From positions 1,922,001-1,986,000 of the forward strand of contig CP030759.1 of the NCBI GenBank assembly GCA_003290465.1: a stretch of DNA of 64,000 bases, given 5' to 3'. The notes beneath the pieces were generated by a model, which did no database searches, was not told the origin of the DNA, and saw only the letters and a list, made by a program, of their open reading frames with translations. Below are positions 37,315 through 46,435 of this stretch, piece by piece; position 1 is the first letter of the stretch, and the number at the start of each line of letters is the position of its first letter. Both the position numbers and the translations under genes were made by a program. This DNA comes from Candidatus Sumerlaea chitinivorans. GTDB taxonomy: Bacteria > Sumerlaeota > Sumerlaeia > Sumerlaeales > Sumerlaeaceae.

Positions 37315-38562
37315 ATGAACGATCAATCGGTACGCTTTCTACAGTTCTCTGATTTGCATTTGGACAGCCGGCTCAGTAGCTCGCGGCTTTGCCTTCCTGC
37401 GACAAAACGTAGCATACGCCAGCGGGAAACGCTCCGGTTTTTGGATTCCCTCCCCGAACTTGTGCGTGAGCACCGGGTGCAGGTGGTTTTATGCCCGGGC
37501 GATCTTTGGGATGAGGAATCGGTCTCACTCGAAACGGTGACCCACCTCTTCGACGCTTTTGAGAAACTTGCGCCTGTGCCGGTCATCCTCGCACCGGGCA
37601 ATCACGATTTTTACCACGACTGCAGTTATTATGAACCGGGCTACTATGAACGTAAGACAGGCCGGCGCCACCCATCGAACGTACGCGTTTTCACCTCTCC
37701 GGTGGTTGAGTCGCTTCGCATCCCCGAACTCCCCCACGTGGATTTCTACGGATGCTGCTTCGAACACAACGTCCCACAAACCGAGCGCATACTGGCGGGA
37801 TTGCAACGGCTCAACCGTCCAGAAAACCTGAATGTGCTCCTGCTCCATGGATCGCTGGACGATCGTCTCGCGGTGCAGCGCTCAGGCAAGGATTTAACGA
37901 ATCCGTTCTCGCGCGAGGAACTTTTGGCGTCACCCTTCGATTATGTCGCGCTTGGACACTATCATCGTTACATCACGATAGCGGGGAGCGACGGCTGCGT
38001 GCGCGGCGCCTACGGTGGCATTCCCCTTGCCCGCGGATTGGACGAAACCGACGAGCACTATGTGCTGGTGGGAGAAATTCGAAAAGGAGGCGTCCCCTCA
38101 ACCGAGTTTAAGGAGATTTCAGTCGACCCGCGCCGAATCTGGCGAATCACGGTAGCCTTAGACCGGTCGATCACGAACTCTCGCGCAACTTTTGAGCGAA
38201 TTGCAGCCGAGTTTCGGCGGCAGGGTGTTGGCAAGGACGACATGGTATTCATCGAGCTCGAGGGGCTGGTTCACCCGGACACAGAGGCATTCTTTTTCGA
38301 TAGTCAGGATTTCGAGTCGTTGTGCTTCCACGCCGTGGTGGACCAATCAAAGCTGGAACCGGACTACGATTTGGCTTCGATTTTGGCAGATGAAGCCTCC
38401 AGCAAACAGGTTGTGGGGCAGTTCGTTCGACAAATGAAAGAGGAGATCGAGAGCGCCAAGGATGATGCCCAGAAGCAGATTCTGCGAGCGGCGCTTCTCT
38501 ACGGCCTCGATGCGCTGAATGGCAAACCGATTCGGAGACGCTATGTGGATTCGAAGCATTGA
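37315..38562 (+). CDS. SbcD/YhaO-like metallophosphoesterase (nuclease subunit)
   Basis: 415 residues from the ATG at 37315; the frame is open to 37273. The calcineurin-type metal ligands are all visible: FSDLHLD, CPGDLWD, APGNHDF, LLHGSLDD and LGHYHRY. A C-terminal region of about 150 residues follows, ending KPIRRRYVDSKH. It overlaps the start of the SbcC-like ATPase gene by 20 bases. This organisation matches the Bacillus yhaO-yhaN pair more than classical sbcDC, since the partner has a membrane hairpin. The expected role is ATP-controlled DNA-end processing, possibly at the membrane. Confidence 0.88.
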   Translation: MNDQSVRFLQFSDLHLDSRLSSSRLCLPATKRSIRQRETLRFLDSLPELVREHRVQVVLCPGDLWDEESVSLETVTHLFDAFEKLAPVPVILAPGNHDFYHDCSYYEPGYYERKTGRRHPSNVRVFTSPVVESLRIPELPHVDFYGCCFEHNVPQTERILAGLQRLNRPENLNVLLLHGSLDDRLAVQRSGKDLTNPFSREELLASPFDYVALGHYHRYITIAGSDGCVRGAYGGIPLARGLDETDEHYVLVGEIRKGGVPSTEFKEISVDPRRIWRITVALDRSITNSRATFERIAAEFRRQGVGKDDMVFIELEGLVHPDTEAFFFDSQDFESLCFHAVVDQSKLEPDYDLASILADEASSKQVVGQFVRQMKEEIESAKDDAQKQILRAALLYGLDALNGKPIRRRYVDSKH

Positions 38563-41422
38563 GTTGGTGGGATTCGGGCGCCTGCGGGGAAGCTACACGT
38601 TCCAAAAGAGCGCCTGTAACATCCTGTGTCACGAAAATGAGTTCGGCAAAACCACGGTCGTGGATGCCATCCTCTACACCCTTTTCGGCATGCCTGACAC
38701 AGGCTTCGGCCGGTCTGAGCTCAAGCCGCGGGATCGTTATCGGCCATGGGGAGGCGGGGGGAGCAGCGAGTACCGCACCGTCCTCGAGGTGGAGCTCGAC
38801 AGCGGGACCGGCTACCGGATCTTGGCGGATTTTTCTCAGCAAAAGAACTGGTTCAAAGTCCTTGACGCATCAACAGGGAAACCCGTCGGCGGTGTGGCTG
38901 AATCCTTTGGGCGACATTTTCTCCGGATGTCGGATAAAGCTTTCCTCAGCTGCTTTCTGCTCAAGCAGGACAGCCGGAGCGACGCGAAGGATCGCGATGA
39001 GCTCGTGCAAACAATTGAGCATTTTGTGAGTTCGAGTGCAAACCAACAGGGGGCTTCGGTCAGTGCTGCGATTGCCCGCCTTAGTGACGTGAAGCTCACG
39101 TATCCCAGCCTCGCGGAATCGCCCGTGAAGCTTGAGACGCTGCTTACGCGCATGGAGGACCGTCTTCGCGACTTGGCAAGCCAAATGCGTCAGATTGAAG
39201 TGACCGAAGAGGAGCGAAATCGGCTCGAGCACGAGCTTGAGGAGTTTCAACAGGAGCTGCGCAAACTCGAACACCAAGAACGCAAATTGCAGGCAGCCCT
39301 GCTTATCCGTGAAACGCGTGAGCTCGAAGAGCAATTAAAAGCGGCCGAGTTGCGGGAGCTGGATTATCGGAGCCAAGTCAACGAGTGCCGGACGTTGGAA
39401 GCTTTCAAGGCGTTCGCCCCCGAACAGGTTCCTCGGCTTCACGAACTCGCAGCCAAAATTCGCCAACTGGAATCTGAGCTGAAGCAACAAAAAACGTATC
39501 GCGCAACGCGCTACGATGAACCCATTCAAACGCTGGAGCGAGAATTAGCTGATTTCCCATCGGCTTTGGAGAATCTTGAGCCGGAAACCCCTCGCCAGCT
39601 GGAGCGCGACGCTGCGTTCCTGCGCTCGCGCGAAGAAGAGGCGGAAGCGCGTCGACGTGAGCTCCGCGAAGTCGAGGCACGATTGAGCGCCGCCGGCCTC
39701 CCCCTCGATGAATTGCGTGCGCTCCAAGAGCGGATGGATCAGATTTCGCCCGATGATATTCAGGTATTGGTAAACTATCGGCGGCGCCGACTCGAGCTCG
39801 ACACCAACATTGCTCAACAAGCGCGCGAAGAAGCTGAAGCCACAACCCGGGTGACGGCCATTCGGGGCCGCATCTCCGCTCAGCGCAATCTGGTGGGAGC
39901 CATCATCCTTGGCACAGTAGTTTCCGCTGGCTTGGCGATTGCCGCATTCTTGCTCAAGAAATACGCACTGGTCGGCACCGCCTTCGGTGTGCTCGCGCTC
40001 GTCCTCACGGGTGCAGCCTTGGTTCTTAGCGCACGCTTGCGCAGGTTGTCGGGTTCCGAATTGGAGCTGGCGTTGCATGAAGAAAGCACAAAGCGAAGCG
40101 AGGTGCGGCGGTTAGAGGAGAAGCGGGCAGAGCTGGATAATGCTTTCCGGCGCGTGCTGTCGGCAAGTGGTCTCACAGAGGAGAACGTCGCAGAATTTGA
40201 GCGTCTTGCGCACATCATCGGTGAGGTGCGCGACTACCTGCGGCTTCGACAACGATTAGAAGACTTGGAGTCGAGTTTGCAGGAACTTTACGCGCGGACG
40301 AGTGAGACCGTGCGACTGGTAGAGCCCACGTTGGGCACAGAACGTTTGGATGCCGCTGTAGCTGAGCGGTGTGCGCGGAAGCTCGAGCGCTATTTTGAGG
40401 TCCGCCAGCAATTGAAAACCCTGCGCTCGGAGCAGGCCGAATTGTCCCAGAAGATCGCAGTTCAGCAAGCCGAACTCGAAGCCAGTCTCACAGAAATCAA
40501 CGCAATCCTGAACGATGCTCACACAGAGGGTCTGGATCTCGACGAGCGAGTCCGCAACTACGTACGCAACAGCGAAAAAGCCGCAAAATGGCGTAAGCTC
40601 TTCGAGGAACTCAAGGAGGCCAAATTACTTAGCGAAGACGAAAAAGCGGAAAAACGCGCAACGCTGGAGGAGAAACGACGGCGACTGGATATCCTCTTTT
40701 CTCAAGACGCTCTGCTGGAGCGCGAAAGTTTGGGGGCCGCTACGCGCCCTACACCCGATCTGATGAATGAATTGGCGTCTGTGCAGCAACGCCTTGCGGA
40801 AAAACGTGAGGAGTATGGCCGGAGGCTTCAGCTCGTAGACAGCAAGCTCGAGCAATGGCGAACACGCTACCCTGCTCTGAAAGACGAATACGATCGACTC
40901 CAAGACGACAAGCTCCAGTTCGACCAAATGCGTGAAGCTCTTGCGATCGCAGCAGCGAAACTCGAAGCCATTTCGAAGCAGTTGGCCGAAAATTGGAGCC
41001 AAGCTCTCAACGAGCGTTTCAGCGCCCTGCTGCGGAGTTTTGCTCCCAATTACTCCCGAGCCTCAATCCAAAAGGGATGGGAAGTGGCTGTTTACTCCGA
41101 GGATGCGGACAAGTGGCTGGAAAACAAACTGCTTGGGCATCTCAGCCGCGGCGCGCGTGATCAGGTTGAACTGGCTTTGCGGGTCGCAGCCAGTGAGTAT
41201 CTGTCGGAACACGTAGGTAGGGTCCCAATTGTGCTCGATGAACCTTTCGCTCATTGGGATGATGAACGTTTTGTGCTTGGAATGGTTGCGCTGAGCCAGC
41301 TCGCTGCCAGCCATCAGGTGATTTTGCTCACCTGCCACCGTCAGAGGATGGAGTGGCTGCAGGAGAAGCACCCGGCGCTGGCGAGCCGCCTGCATTTCTG
41401 TGAATTCTCACCCTCTGGATAG
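38543..41422 (+). CDS. YhaN/SbcC-like coiled-coil ATPase with a central membrane hairpin
   Basis: 959 residues from the ATG at 38543 (GGAG just upstream). The N-terminal ATPase half has IRSIELVGFGRL and a Walker A of the form H-E-N-E-F-G-K-T-T, where the first Gly of GxxxxGKT is His. Long coiled coils surround two hydrophobic helices at about 450-505 (GAIILGTVVSAGLAIAAFLL and GTAFGVLALVLTGAALVL). The C-terminal half has the ABC signature LSRGARDQVELALR, Walker B/D-loop VPIVLDEPFAHWDDER and LLTCHRQR. YhaN of Bacillus has the same hairpin in the coil. It acts with the overlapping YhaO-like nuclease gene. Confidence 0.88.
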   Translation: MWIRSIELVGFGRLRGSYTFQKSACNILCHENEFGKTTVVDAILYTLFGMPDTGFGRSELKPRDRYRPWGGGGSSEYRTVLEVELDSGTGYRILADFSQQKNWFKVLDASTGKPVGGVAESFGRHFLRMSDKAFLSCFLLKQDSRSDAKDRDELVQTIEHFVSSSANQQGASVSAAIARLSDVKLTYPSLAESPVKLETLLTRMEDRLRDLASQMRQIEVTEEERNRLEHELEEFQQELRKLEHQERKLQAALLIRETRELEEQLKAAELRELDYRSQVNECRTLEAFKAFAPEQVPRLHELAAKIRQLESELKQQKTYRATRYDEPIQTLERELADFPSALENLEPETPRQLERDAAFLRSREEEAEARRRELREVEARLSAAGLPLDELRALQERMDQISPDDIQVLVNYRRRRLELDTNIAQQAREEAEATTRVTAIRGRISAQRNLVGAIILGTVVSAGLAIAAFLLKKYALVGTAFGVLALVLTGAALVLSARLRRLSGSELELALHEESTKRSEVRRLEEKRAELDNAFRRVLSASGLTEENVAEFERLAHIIGEVRDYLRLRQRLEDLESSLQELYARTSETVRLVEPTLGTERLDAAVAERCARKLERYFEVRQQLKTLRSEQAELSQKIAVQQAELEASLTEINAILNDAHTEGLDLDERVRNYVRNSEKAAKWRKLFEELKEAKLLSEDEKAEKRATLEEKRRRLDILFSQDALLERESLGAATRPTPDLMNELASVQQRLAEKREEYGRRLQLVDSKLEQWRTRYPALKDEYDRLQDDKLQFDQMREALAIAAAKLEAISKQLAENWSQALNERFSALLRSFAPNYSRASIQKGWEVAVYSEDADKWLENKLLGHLSRGARDQVELALRVAASEYLSEHVGRVPIVLDEPFAHWDDERFVLGMVALSQLAASHQVILLTCHRQRMEWLQEKHPALASRLHFCEFSPSG

Positions 41423-41541
41423 CCTCAGCCAACCTGCCGAGAATGAAAAACTTTTGACACCTCAGCCCCACGTGTTCCACACATACTATCGGAAGCGATC
41501 ACAACGCTAAGTTCTCGGTTGGAAGAGGCGACGCGAGGGCT

Positions 41542-42888
41542 ATGCCCGAACTCATTTTAAAGCTGGGTGATACGATCGTACAGCGCTATGTCGTCGACAA
41601 GGACCTCATCAGCATTGGCCGTTCGCGCGATAATGATATTGTCATCGAGAACTTGAGTGTATCGCGCAATCACGCCCGGATTCGCCGACAGGGCAACAAA
41701 TTCGTGCTTACGGACCTAAACAGCGCGAATGGGACCTTCGTGAATAACGTCCGAATTTCAAAAACGGAGATTGTAGACGGCGACGTCATCTCGATCGGGA
41801 AGCACCGGATTGAGTTCATTAACAAGGAAATAAGTGATTCCGATCTGATCGTCGAGGCGCTGGGGGCAGATCGCACGATGGTGTTGGACAAGTCGCCGCT
41901 TGCGGTGCTGTCCATCATTGAGGGGAAACAAAAAGGACGTGAGTACCAACTCACCAAGTTCGAAACAAGCATCGGCAAAGCTCCGTCGAATGACATCGTA
42001 TTGAGTGACGACTGGTTCCTTTCGAAAAAGCAGGCGATCATCACACGGCGTGGCAACGAATACGAAATTCGTGACTTGGGGGGATTTCGCAAAACACGGG
42101 TCAACGGTGTAACCCTCGGAGAGCCACGCGTGTTGAAACACGGGGATGTGATCGAGTTTGGAACGACCCGATGTTTGTTCCAAATCACCGACGTGCCCCC
42201 TGCCGGCGAACCCTCTGGGCGTGTTCCCAAGGAGCTTGGGCTGGAGGACAGCATTTTTGCGAGTGTCTCCGACTTGCCCCCTGAGCTGATCCCGCAGCCA
42301 GAGCCTCCAGCGGAAGCCGCGCCGCCCCCAGCATCTCGCGACGACGAAGAGTGGTCGGAAGCGGAGCGCCTCCTTGCCAAAGAAGAAGGAGCTCTAACCA
42401 ATGAGGCAGGAATTCGTTTGGCTGACATTGATGTCCCCGAGGCAGGAGCCGCTGTGGCTGAGGAAGTCGCGGCCGAGGCGATGAAGGGGCAAGAAGAAGT
42501 GGAGAAGAAGGAGCCTGCGCCCATGAGCCGAAAGAAGAAACGGGAGCGAGAATTCACAACACACCAGTTTGCCTCTGCCGCCGAGCAAATAATTCGTCAG
42601 CCAACGGAAGAGAGCCGACAAGAGGATGTTGAGGGAGCGGGCGCTGCGCCAGAGGAGGATAAGCGGGTTGTTTCTGAGGTGGAAGGAACAGAAGCGAGAC
42701 AACTGACAGGGGATGAAGAAAAGCCCCAAGCCCAAATAAGTGTGGTGGTTAGCGAACAAGGCGAGCTAAGCGCTGACGAAAAGGAAATTGCCCTGTGGGA
42801 AGCTGCGCTGCAGAATGAGAGCCCGGTAATCCGCAGGCATGCTGCGAAAATGCTCAAGAAATTGACTGGGAAAGACTATGCTTATTGA
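41542..42888 (+). CDS. Protein with two FHA domains and an acidic tail
   Basis: 448 residues. FHA domain 1 (about 24-95) has ISIGRSRDNDIVI, SRNHARI and NSANGTFVN, the full phosphothreonine-binding set. FHA domain 2 (about 135-215) has TSIGKAPSNDIVL and RVNG but SKKQAII in place of S-x-x-H, so its binding may be weakened. From about 220 the chain is Pro/Glu-rich and probably disordered until a short C-terminal helix ESPVIRRHAAKMLKKLTG. It likely reads Ser/Thr phosphorylation, and a Ser/Thr kinase exists at 13926. Its last 11 bases overlap the next phosphoesterase gene. Confidence 0.9.
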   Translation: MPELILKLGDTIVQRYVVDKDLISIGRSRDNDIVIENLSVSRNHARIRRQGNKFVLTDLNSANGTFVNNVRISKTEIVDGDVISIGKHRIEFINKEISDSDLIVEALGADRTMVLDKSPLAVLSIIEGKQKGREYQLTKFETSIGKAPSNDIVLSDDWFLSKKQAIITRRGNEYEIRDLGGFRKTRVNGVTLGEPRVLKHGDVIEFGTTRCLFQITDVPPAGEPSGRVPKELGLEDSIFASVSDLPPELIPQPEPPAEAAPPPASRDDEEWSEAERLLAKEEGALTNEAGIRLADIDVPEAGAAVAEEVAAEAMKGQEEVEKKEPAPMSRKKKREREFTTHQFASAAEQIIRQPTEESRQEDVEGAGAAPEEDKRVVSEVEGTEARQLTGDEEKPQAQISVVVSEQGELSADEKEIALWEAALQNESPVIRRHAAKMLKKLTGKDYAY

Positions 42889-43627
42889 GGGAGTGGCCCC
42901 TCGCCGCGTCGCGGTGTTCTCAGACATTCATGGTAATCTTCCCGCGCTGGAGCGAGTCCTCGCTGAAATTGACGCATCGGACGTGGACTTTATCGTCTGC
43001 TGTGGCGACGTCGTGGGGTATGGAGCCCACCCAAACGAATGTTGCGAGCTACTCCGCTCACGTAACATTCCTACCATTGCGGGAAATCATGATTACGCTG
43101 CTTTGTCCCTCATCGATATCACCTATTTTAATGAAATTGCCAAGCGTTCGATTCAGTGGACGCGTAAAGTTCTAAAACCTGAAAACGAGAAGTTTTTGCG
43201 AGATCTGCCCCTGTCCATCGAAGTCGCAGACATGCTCTTTGTCCATGCTTCGCCCCGATCTCCGGAAGCTTGGAACTACGTCATTACCCTTGGAGATGCG
43301 CGCCAGAGCTTCAAAAGCTTTGGTCAACGAGTATGCTTCATTGGGCACTCCCACACACCCTTTGTGGTCGAGAATTTGGATGGCGATTTGACGTGTCCGA
43401 CGTCTCCTGTCGTTGAAGTTAAGCCGGGGCGTCGGTATCTCGTGAATGTCGGGAGTGTGGGGCAACCCCGGGACCGGAATCCGGACGCATGCTTATGCAT
43501 TTATGATCGTGAAAAGCACCTGTTGGAAATCCGCCGGGTCGAATACGATCTTGAGCGTGCGCAAAACGCGATTCGCGAGGCGGGGCTTCCTGCGGAGTTA
43601 GCTGAACGGCTGGCCTACGGCATGTGA
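42878..43627 (+). CDS. Metallophosphoesterase of the calcineurin superfamily
   Basis: 249 residues, ATG at 42878 overlapping the FHA gene by 11 bases. All metal motifs are present: FSDIHGN, CGDVVGYG, GNHDYAA, LFVHASP and GHSHTP. Size and motif spacing fit the YfcE/MJ0936-like cyclic-nucleotide or phosphoprotein phosphatase group. Translational coupling with an FHA protein suggests a phosphoprotein-linked role, but the substrate is not known. NVGSVGQPRDRNP is the family's C-terminal signature. Confidence 0.92.
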   Translation: MLIEGVAPRRVAVFSDIHGNLPALERVLAEIDASDVDFIVCCGDVVGYGAHPNECCELLRSRNIPTIAGNHDYAALSLIDITYFNEIAKRSIQWTRKVLKPENEKFLRDLPLSIEVADMLFVHASPRSPEAWNYVITLGDARQSFKSFGQRVCFIGHSHTPFVVENLDGDLTCPTSPVVEVKPGRRYLVNVGSVGQPRDRNPDACLCIYDREKHLLEIRRVEYDLERAQNAIREAGLPAELAERLAYGM

Positions 43628-44055
43628 GCCCGACCCCTTCGAGCTGAAGAGATAGCCATCGCTTCCAGCAAAGACGCTACACCTCAGCGACCGTGTCCCC
43701 CTAAGGAAAACTGTCCAACGAAGGACGTTTGGACACCTTATTTGTACTTGGTGCGGTGACCTGCCGGAAGCAGGCGCTTTCCCAAGCCCAAAGGGGAGTT
43801 TGCAGAATAAATCCAACGCCGGGCTTTCTGGTCCACGGACTGCAAACCATTGAAGGTGCAAGCCACGACGCTGGGCGATATCGCCATCTCAAGCCGAGAG
43901 AATGAAGCTCCTACAGTACCCCACACGGGCTTACGCAGGCCATCTCACTTGAGAGTGGTCAACGGCCCAAAACACCGCCGTAACTCACCTTCCGAGTCCA
44001 GCTCAGTTTCAGTTCCCAAACGTTGGTTGCAGCCTCCACCCTAAGGGAACGCGCA
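43628..44055. other. Convergent 428-base intergenic region with inverted repeats
   Basis: It lies between two gene 3' ends. TGTCCAACG and CGTTTGGACA (43713-43736) can pair with one bulge, and GTTTGCAG (about 43798-43805) pairs perfectly with CTGCAAAC about 35 bases later. Only short frames without ribosome binding sites exist. No tRNA, SRP, tmRNA or RNase P signature could be confirmed. Confidence 0.4.
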
Positions 44056-46041
44056 TCACTGTAAACGCCGGCCCCGCGTGAGCGCCTGATTCTGCCTCAC
44101 GACAGCGGCAGGTTGCGCGGCGGCCACAAGCGGATTGAGCTGCTGAGCCTGCTCGAGAACGACACGCCGGAATGTTTCAGCTGCTGCCAGTGCATCCTGA
44201 GTATAGTGGAGGGCAATTTGCACGCATTGCTCTGCAAGCACTTTTGCCTGTTCGTTGATGTTGAGCCGCACCAGCAGCGGCACGTCCGGTGCAACCTCTT
44301 CCGGTTTGATTTTGGCCTCACTACCGCAGTCAGTTGGAACCACGACGAAATCCACCTCGTCGCGCCGCAGCCAACCTTTATCCGCAAGGTATTCGGGGAT
44401 GCGGGCACGCACTTCTTCCCACCGGCTTTGCCCTTGAGCAAGCAGATCGCCTAAGCCGGCGCGGGAATGCTCGACGCGCACCCCGATTTCGGCAAAAAAG
44501 CGATCAATCGTGTCGCGCAACGCCAGACTTGCTTCGGTGTGGGCAATGACGATCCGACGGCGAAGAACCCGAATCTTCTCGGCAACCTGCTGCTTGGGTT
44601 CTTCCAACTGACGGCGCAGCATTTCCAGATACTGGCGATTCTCAGGAGTCTTGAACCATTTGCGAATCAGGAAATGCCCCTCGAGGCGCATGATGAATTC
44701 CACAAAATCGCCTTTTAGGAGGCGCCCAAAAGCCCTTGGAAGCGTATAAAAGCCGCGCATGGTCTCCAGTGCCAACAGGTTTGCCTCGTAGGCGGTCATG
44801 AGTTTCGGTACCTGAATGACATGATGGCCATCGAACTTTGACCACTCGCGCGTGATCATCGGCCGACGCCCGTCGCCAAAACCTTCGTTGTGCCAATCAC
44901 GCGTTCCGGGCAAGGGGGTGAGAAGCATGAGCTGGAACGAATCCAGATGATGTTTTTTCACAAAGGCGAGGGTGTCGCGGAAGGTCTGCGGTGTATCCGT
45001 GTCAAAGCCCGCGACGAACATTCCGTGGACCTTGATTCCGTAGCGGTGGAATTCGCGAATGGCATGTTCAATCTGCTCAACTGTTTCGCGCTTCCCGCAG
45101 AGATCGAGCGAGGCTTGATTGATGGACTCGAACCCCACCATCGCGCGGTCAAAACCCGCCTCGCGCATAAGTTCGAGGAATTCCTTGTCGTGCACGACCT
45201 CGTGCCTCATCTGCGCCCCAAAGCCAATCGAGGGGCGAATTTTCCGTTCGATGAGACCCCGCATGATCTCCTTTGCGCGAGTACGCATTTGATTGAAGAT
45301 ATCCTCGGCAAAGAAGATGTAGTGCGGCTTGTAGCGCTTCCAGTAGTCCTCGATCATATCAAGGCTTCGCTGGGCGCTAATCGTGCGAATGGCAGCTCCG
45401 TTGAACTTGGTGACGGAACAGAAGGAGCAATTGAAGGGGCAGCCGCGCGCGAGCGCAAAGCTGGCAACGCCTCCGTGGAGATTCGTCTCCCATAAGAGTT
45501 CATAATTCGGGAACGGATTCGCTTCGAGAACAGCGGACGAGGGAAGTTTTGCATCCGGATTATGACGCACCTCTCCACTCTTGTCGCGCCATGTGAGGCC
45601 TGGGACCGTGGCGAAGTCGCCATCAGATTCCAAAACGTCCATGAAGAGGGGGAAACTCTCATCGCACTCGCCGCGCATGACGTAATCGGCGTGTTCGATG
45701 GCTTCCTCCGGGAAATAGGTCACATGCGTGCCACCCATGACGACGGGAATGCCGGCGGCACGCGCCCGATCCGCCCACATATAACAGCGCAAGGCCGTCG
45801 ACGTGATCGAAGAAATGCATAACAGGTCGGCCTGAAGGATTTTTTGCCACACCATCTCCTCCGTGACCTTCTTATGAAGCATGTCTTCGATGATCACGGT
45901 GACGTCATGGCCTCGCTCCTGAAGGATGGTGGCGAGGAGGATCGAACCGACCCGCGGGATATGCACGGAACTATAGACGTGAATGTGTGTGGATTTCGGT
46001 TCGATGAAAACAACGCGCTGAAAGCGCTTACGGGACTTCAT
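44056..46041 (-). CDS. B12-binding-domain radical SAM protein
   Basis: 661 residues. Residues about 10-140 form a cobalamin-binding-like Rossmann domain (VGSILLATILQERGHDV, VMGGTHVTYFPEEAIEHADYVMRGE). The radical SAM barrel has the cluster motif CPFNCSFC (Cys201, Cys205, Cys208), then MVGFESINQASLDLCGKRE and FVAGFDTDTPQTF. Such enzymes modify lipids, natural products or cofactors by radical chemistry. Beyond the barrel, from about 485 to the end, an extra basic-helical domain contains VDFVVVPTDCGSEAKIKPEE, which I do not recognise. A GGAGAAAG lies 9 bases before the ATG. A 59-codon frame overlaps its start (ATGA). Confidence 0.9.
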   Translation of the reverse strand: MKSRKRFQRVVFIEPKSTHIHVYSSVHIPRVGSILLATILQERGHDVTVIIEDMLHKKVTEEMVWQKILQADLLCISSITSTALRCYMWADRARAAGIPVVMGGTHVTYFPEEAIEHADYVMRGECDESFPLFMDVLESDGDFATVPGLTWRDKSGEVRHNPDAKLPSSAVLEANPFPNYELLWETNLHGGVASFALARGCPFNCSFCSVTKFNGAAIRTISAQRSLDMIEDYWKRYKPHYIFFAEDIFNQMRTRAKEIMRGLIERKIRPSIGFGAQMRHEVVHDKEFLELMREAGFDRAMVGFESINQASLDLCGKRETVEQIEHAIREFHRYGIKVHGMFVAGFDTDTPQTFRDTLAFVKKHHLDSFQLMLLTPLPGTRDWHNEGFGDGRRPMITREWSKFDGHHVIQVPKLMTAYEANLLALETMRGFYTLPRAFGRLLKGDFVEFIMRLEGHFLIRKWFKTPENRQYLEMLRRQLEEPKQQVAEKIRVLRRRIVIAHTEASLALRDTIDRFFAEIGVRVEHSRAGLGDLLAQGQSRWEEVRARIPEYLADKGWLRRDEVDFVVVPTDCGSEAKIKPEEVAPDVPLLVRLNINEQAKVLAEQCVQIALHYTQDALAAAETFRRVVLEQAQQLNPLVAAAQPAAVVRQNQALTRGRRLQ

Positions 46042-46217
46042 TGTAGGTCTTTCTCCAGTCGGTTAAAAGAGTTGCTGCGGTTGATATGCTTCGCGGTTTT
46101 CAAGAAAATGAGCTCTGCTTTATCAATCACTGTGACACTGACAATATTCGCAAAAATGCACCAACGCAATACGAATTTTCGCAGTGCAGCCAGTAATTCG
46201 CAATCGTCCTCTAACAC
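46038..46217 (-). CDS. Possible 59-residue leader protein coupled to the radical SAM gene
   Basis: A GTG at 46217 has AGGGGAG 9 bases upstream, and its TGA overlaps the radical SAM ATG as ATGA. The predicted product (FVLRWCIFANIVSVTVI in the middle) has one weak hydrophobic stretch and no known family. The overlap and ribosome binding site are suggestive, but such overlaps also occur by chance. Confidence 0.35.
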   Translation of the reverse strand: MLEDDCELLAALRKFVLRWCIFANIVSVTVIDKAELIFLKTAKHINRSNSFNRLEKDLQ

Positions 46218-46435
46218 TGCCTTTTGCTCCCCTATTGCAAGCCCAATTGCAGCCAATACCCTCGGTTCTTCTCAGGGGTTGAAGCGGGAGAGACAACCTC
46301 GGCGAACCCAGGAACGCGGGTGTCCTTAAAATGGTACGCCTTCACCCAAAAAGCGCGCTTAAAAGAGAATCCCCGCCCGCCTCTTTTCAGAGGCTGGGGG
46401 GGAAAACACCTGAGGTAAAGTGCTGAACAAATCCC
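46218..46435. repeat. Intergenic region with a hairpin after pilQ
   Basis: At 46379-46394 GCCTCT and AGAGGC pair perfectly around a 4-base loop, 41 bases beyond the pilQ stop. No clean T-run follows on the minus strand, so termination is only possible. Confidence 0.4.

Noticed and set aside
41670-42557. 295-codon minus-strand frame
   Set aside because: It is the reverse complement of the two-FHA gene and Ser/Arg-rich, as expected of a shadow frame.
43750-43790. Loop with CCGGAAG resembling SRP RNA or RNase P parts
   Set aside because: Only the short loop resembles; the conserved flanking elements of either RNA are absent on both strands.
43738-43926. Short minus-strand frames in the convergent gap
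   Set aside because: Several overlapping 60-codon frames, none with a ribosome binding site; the gap is treated as noncoding.
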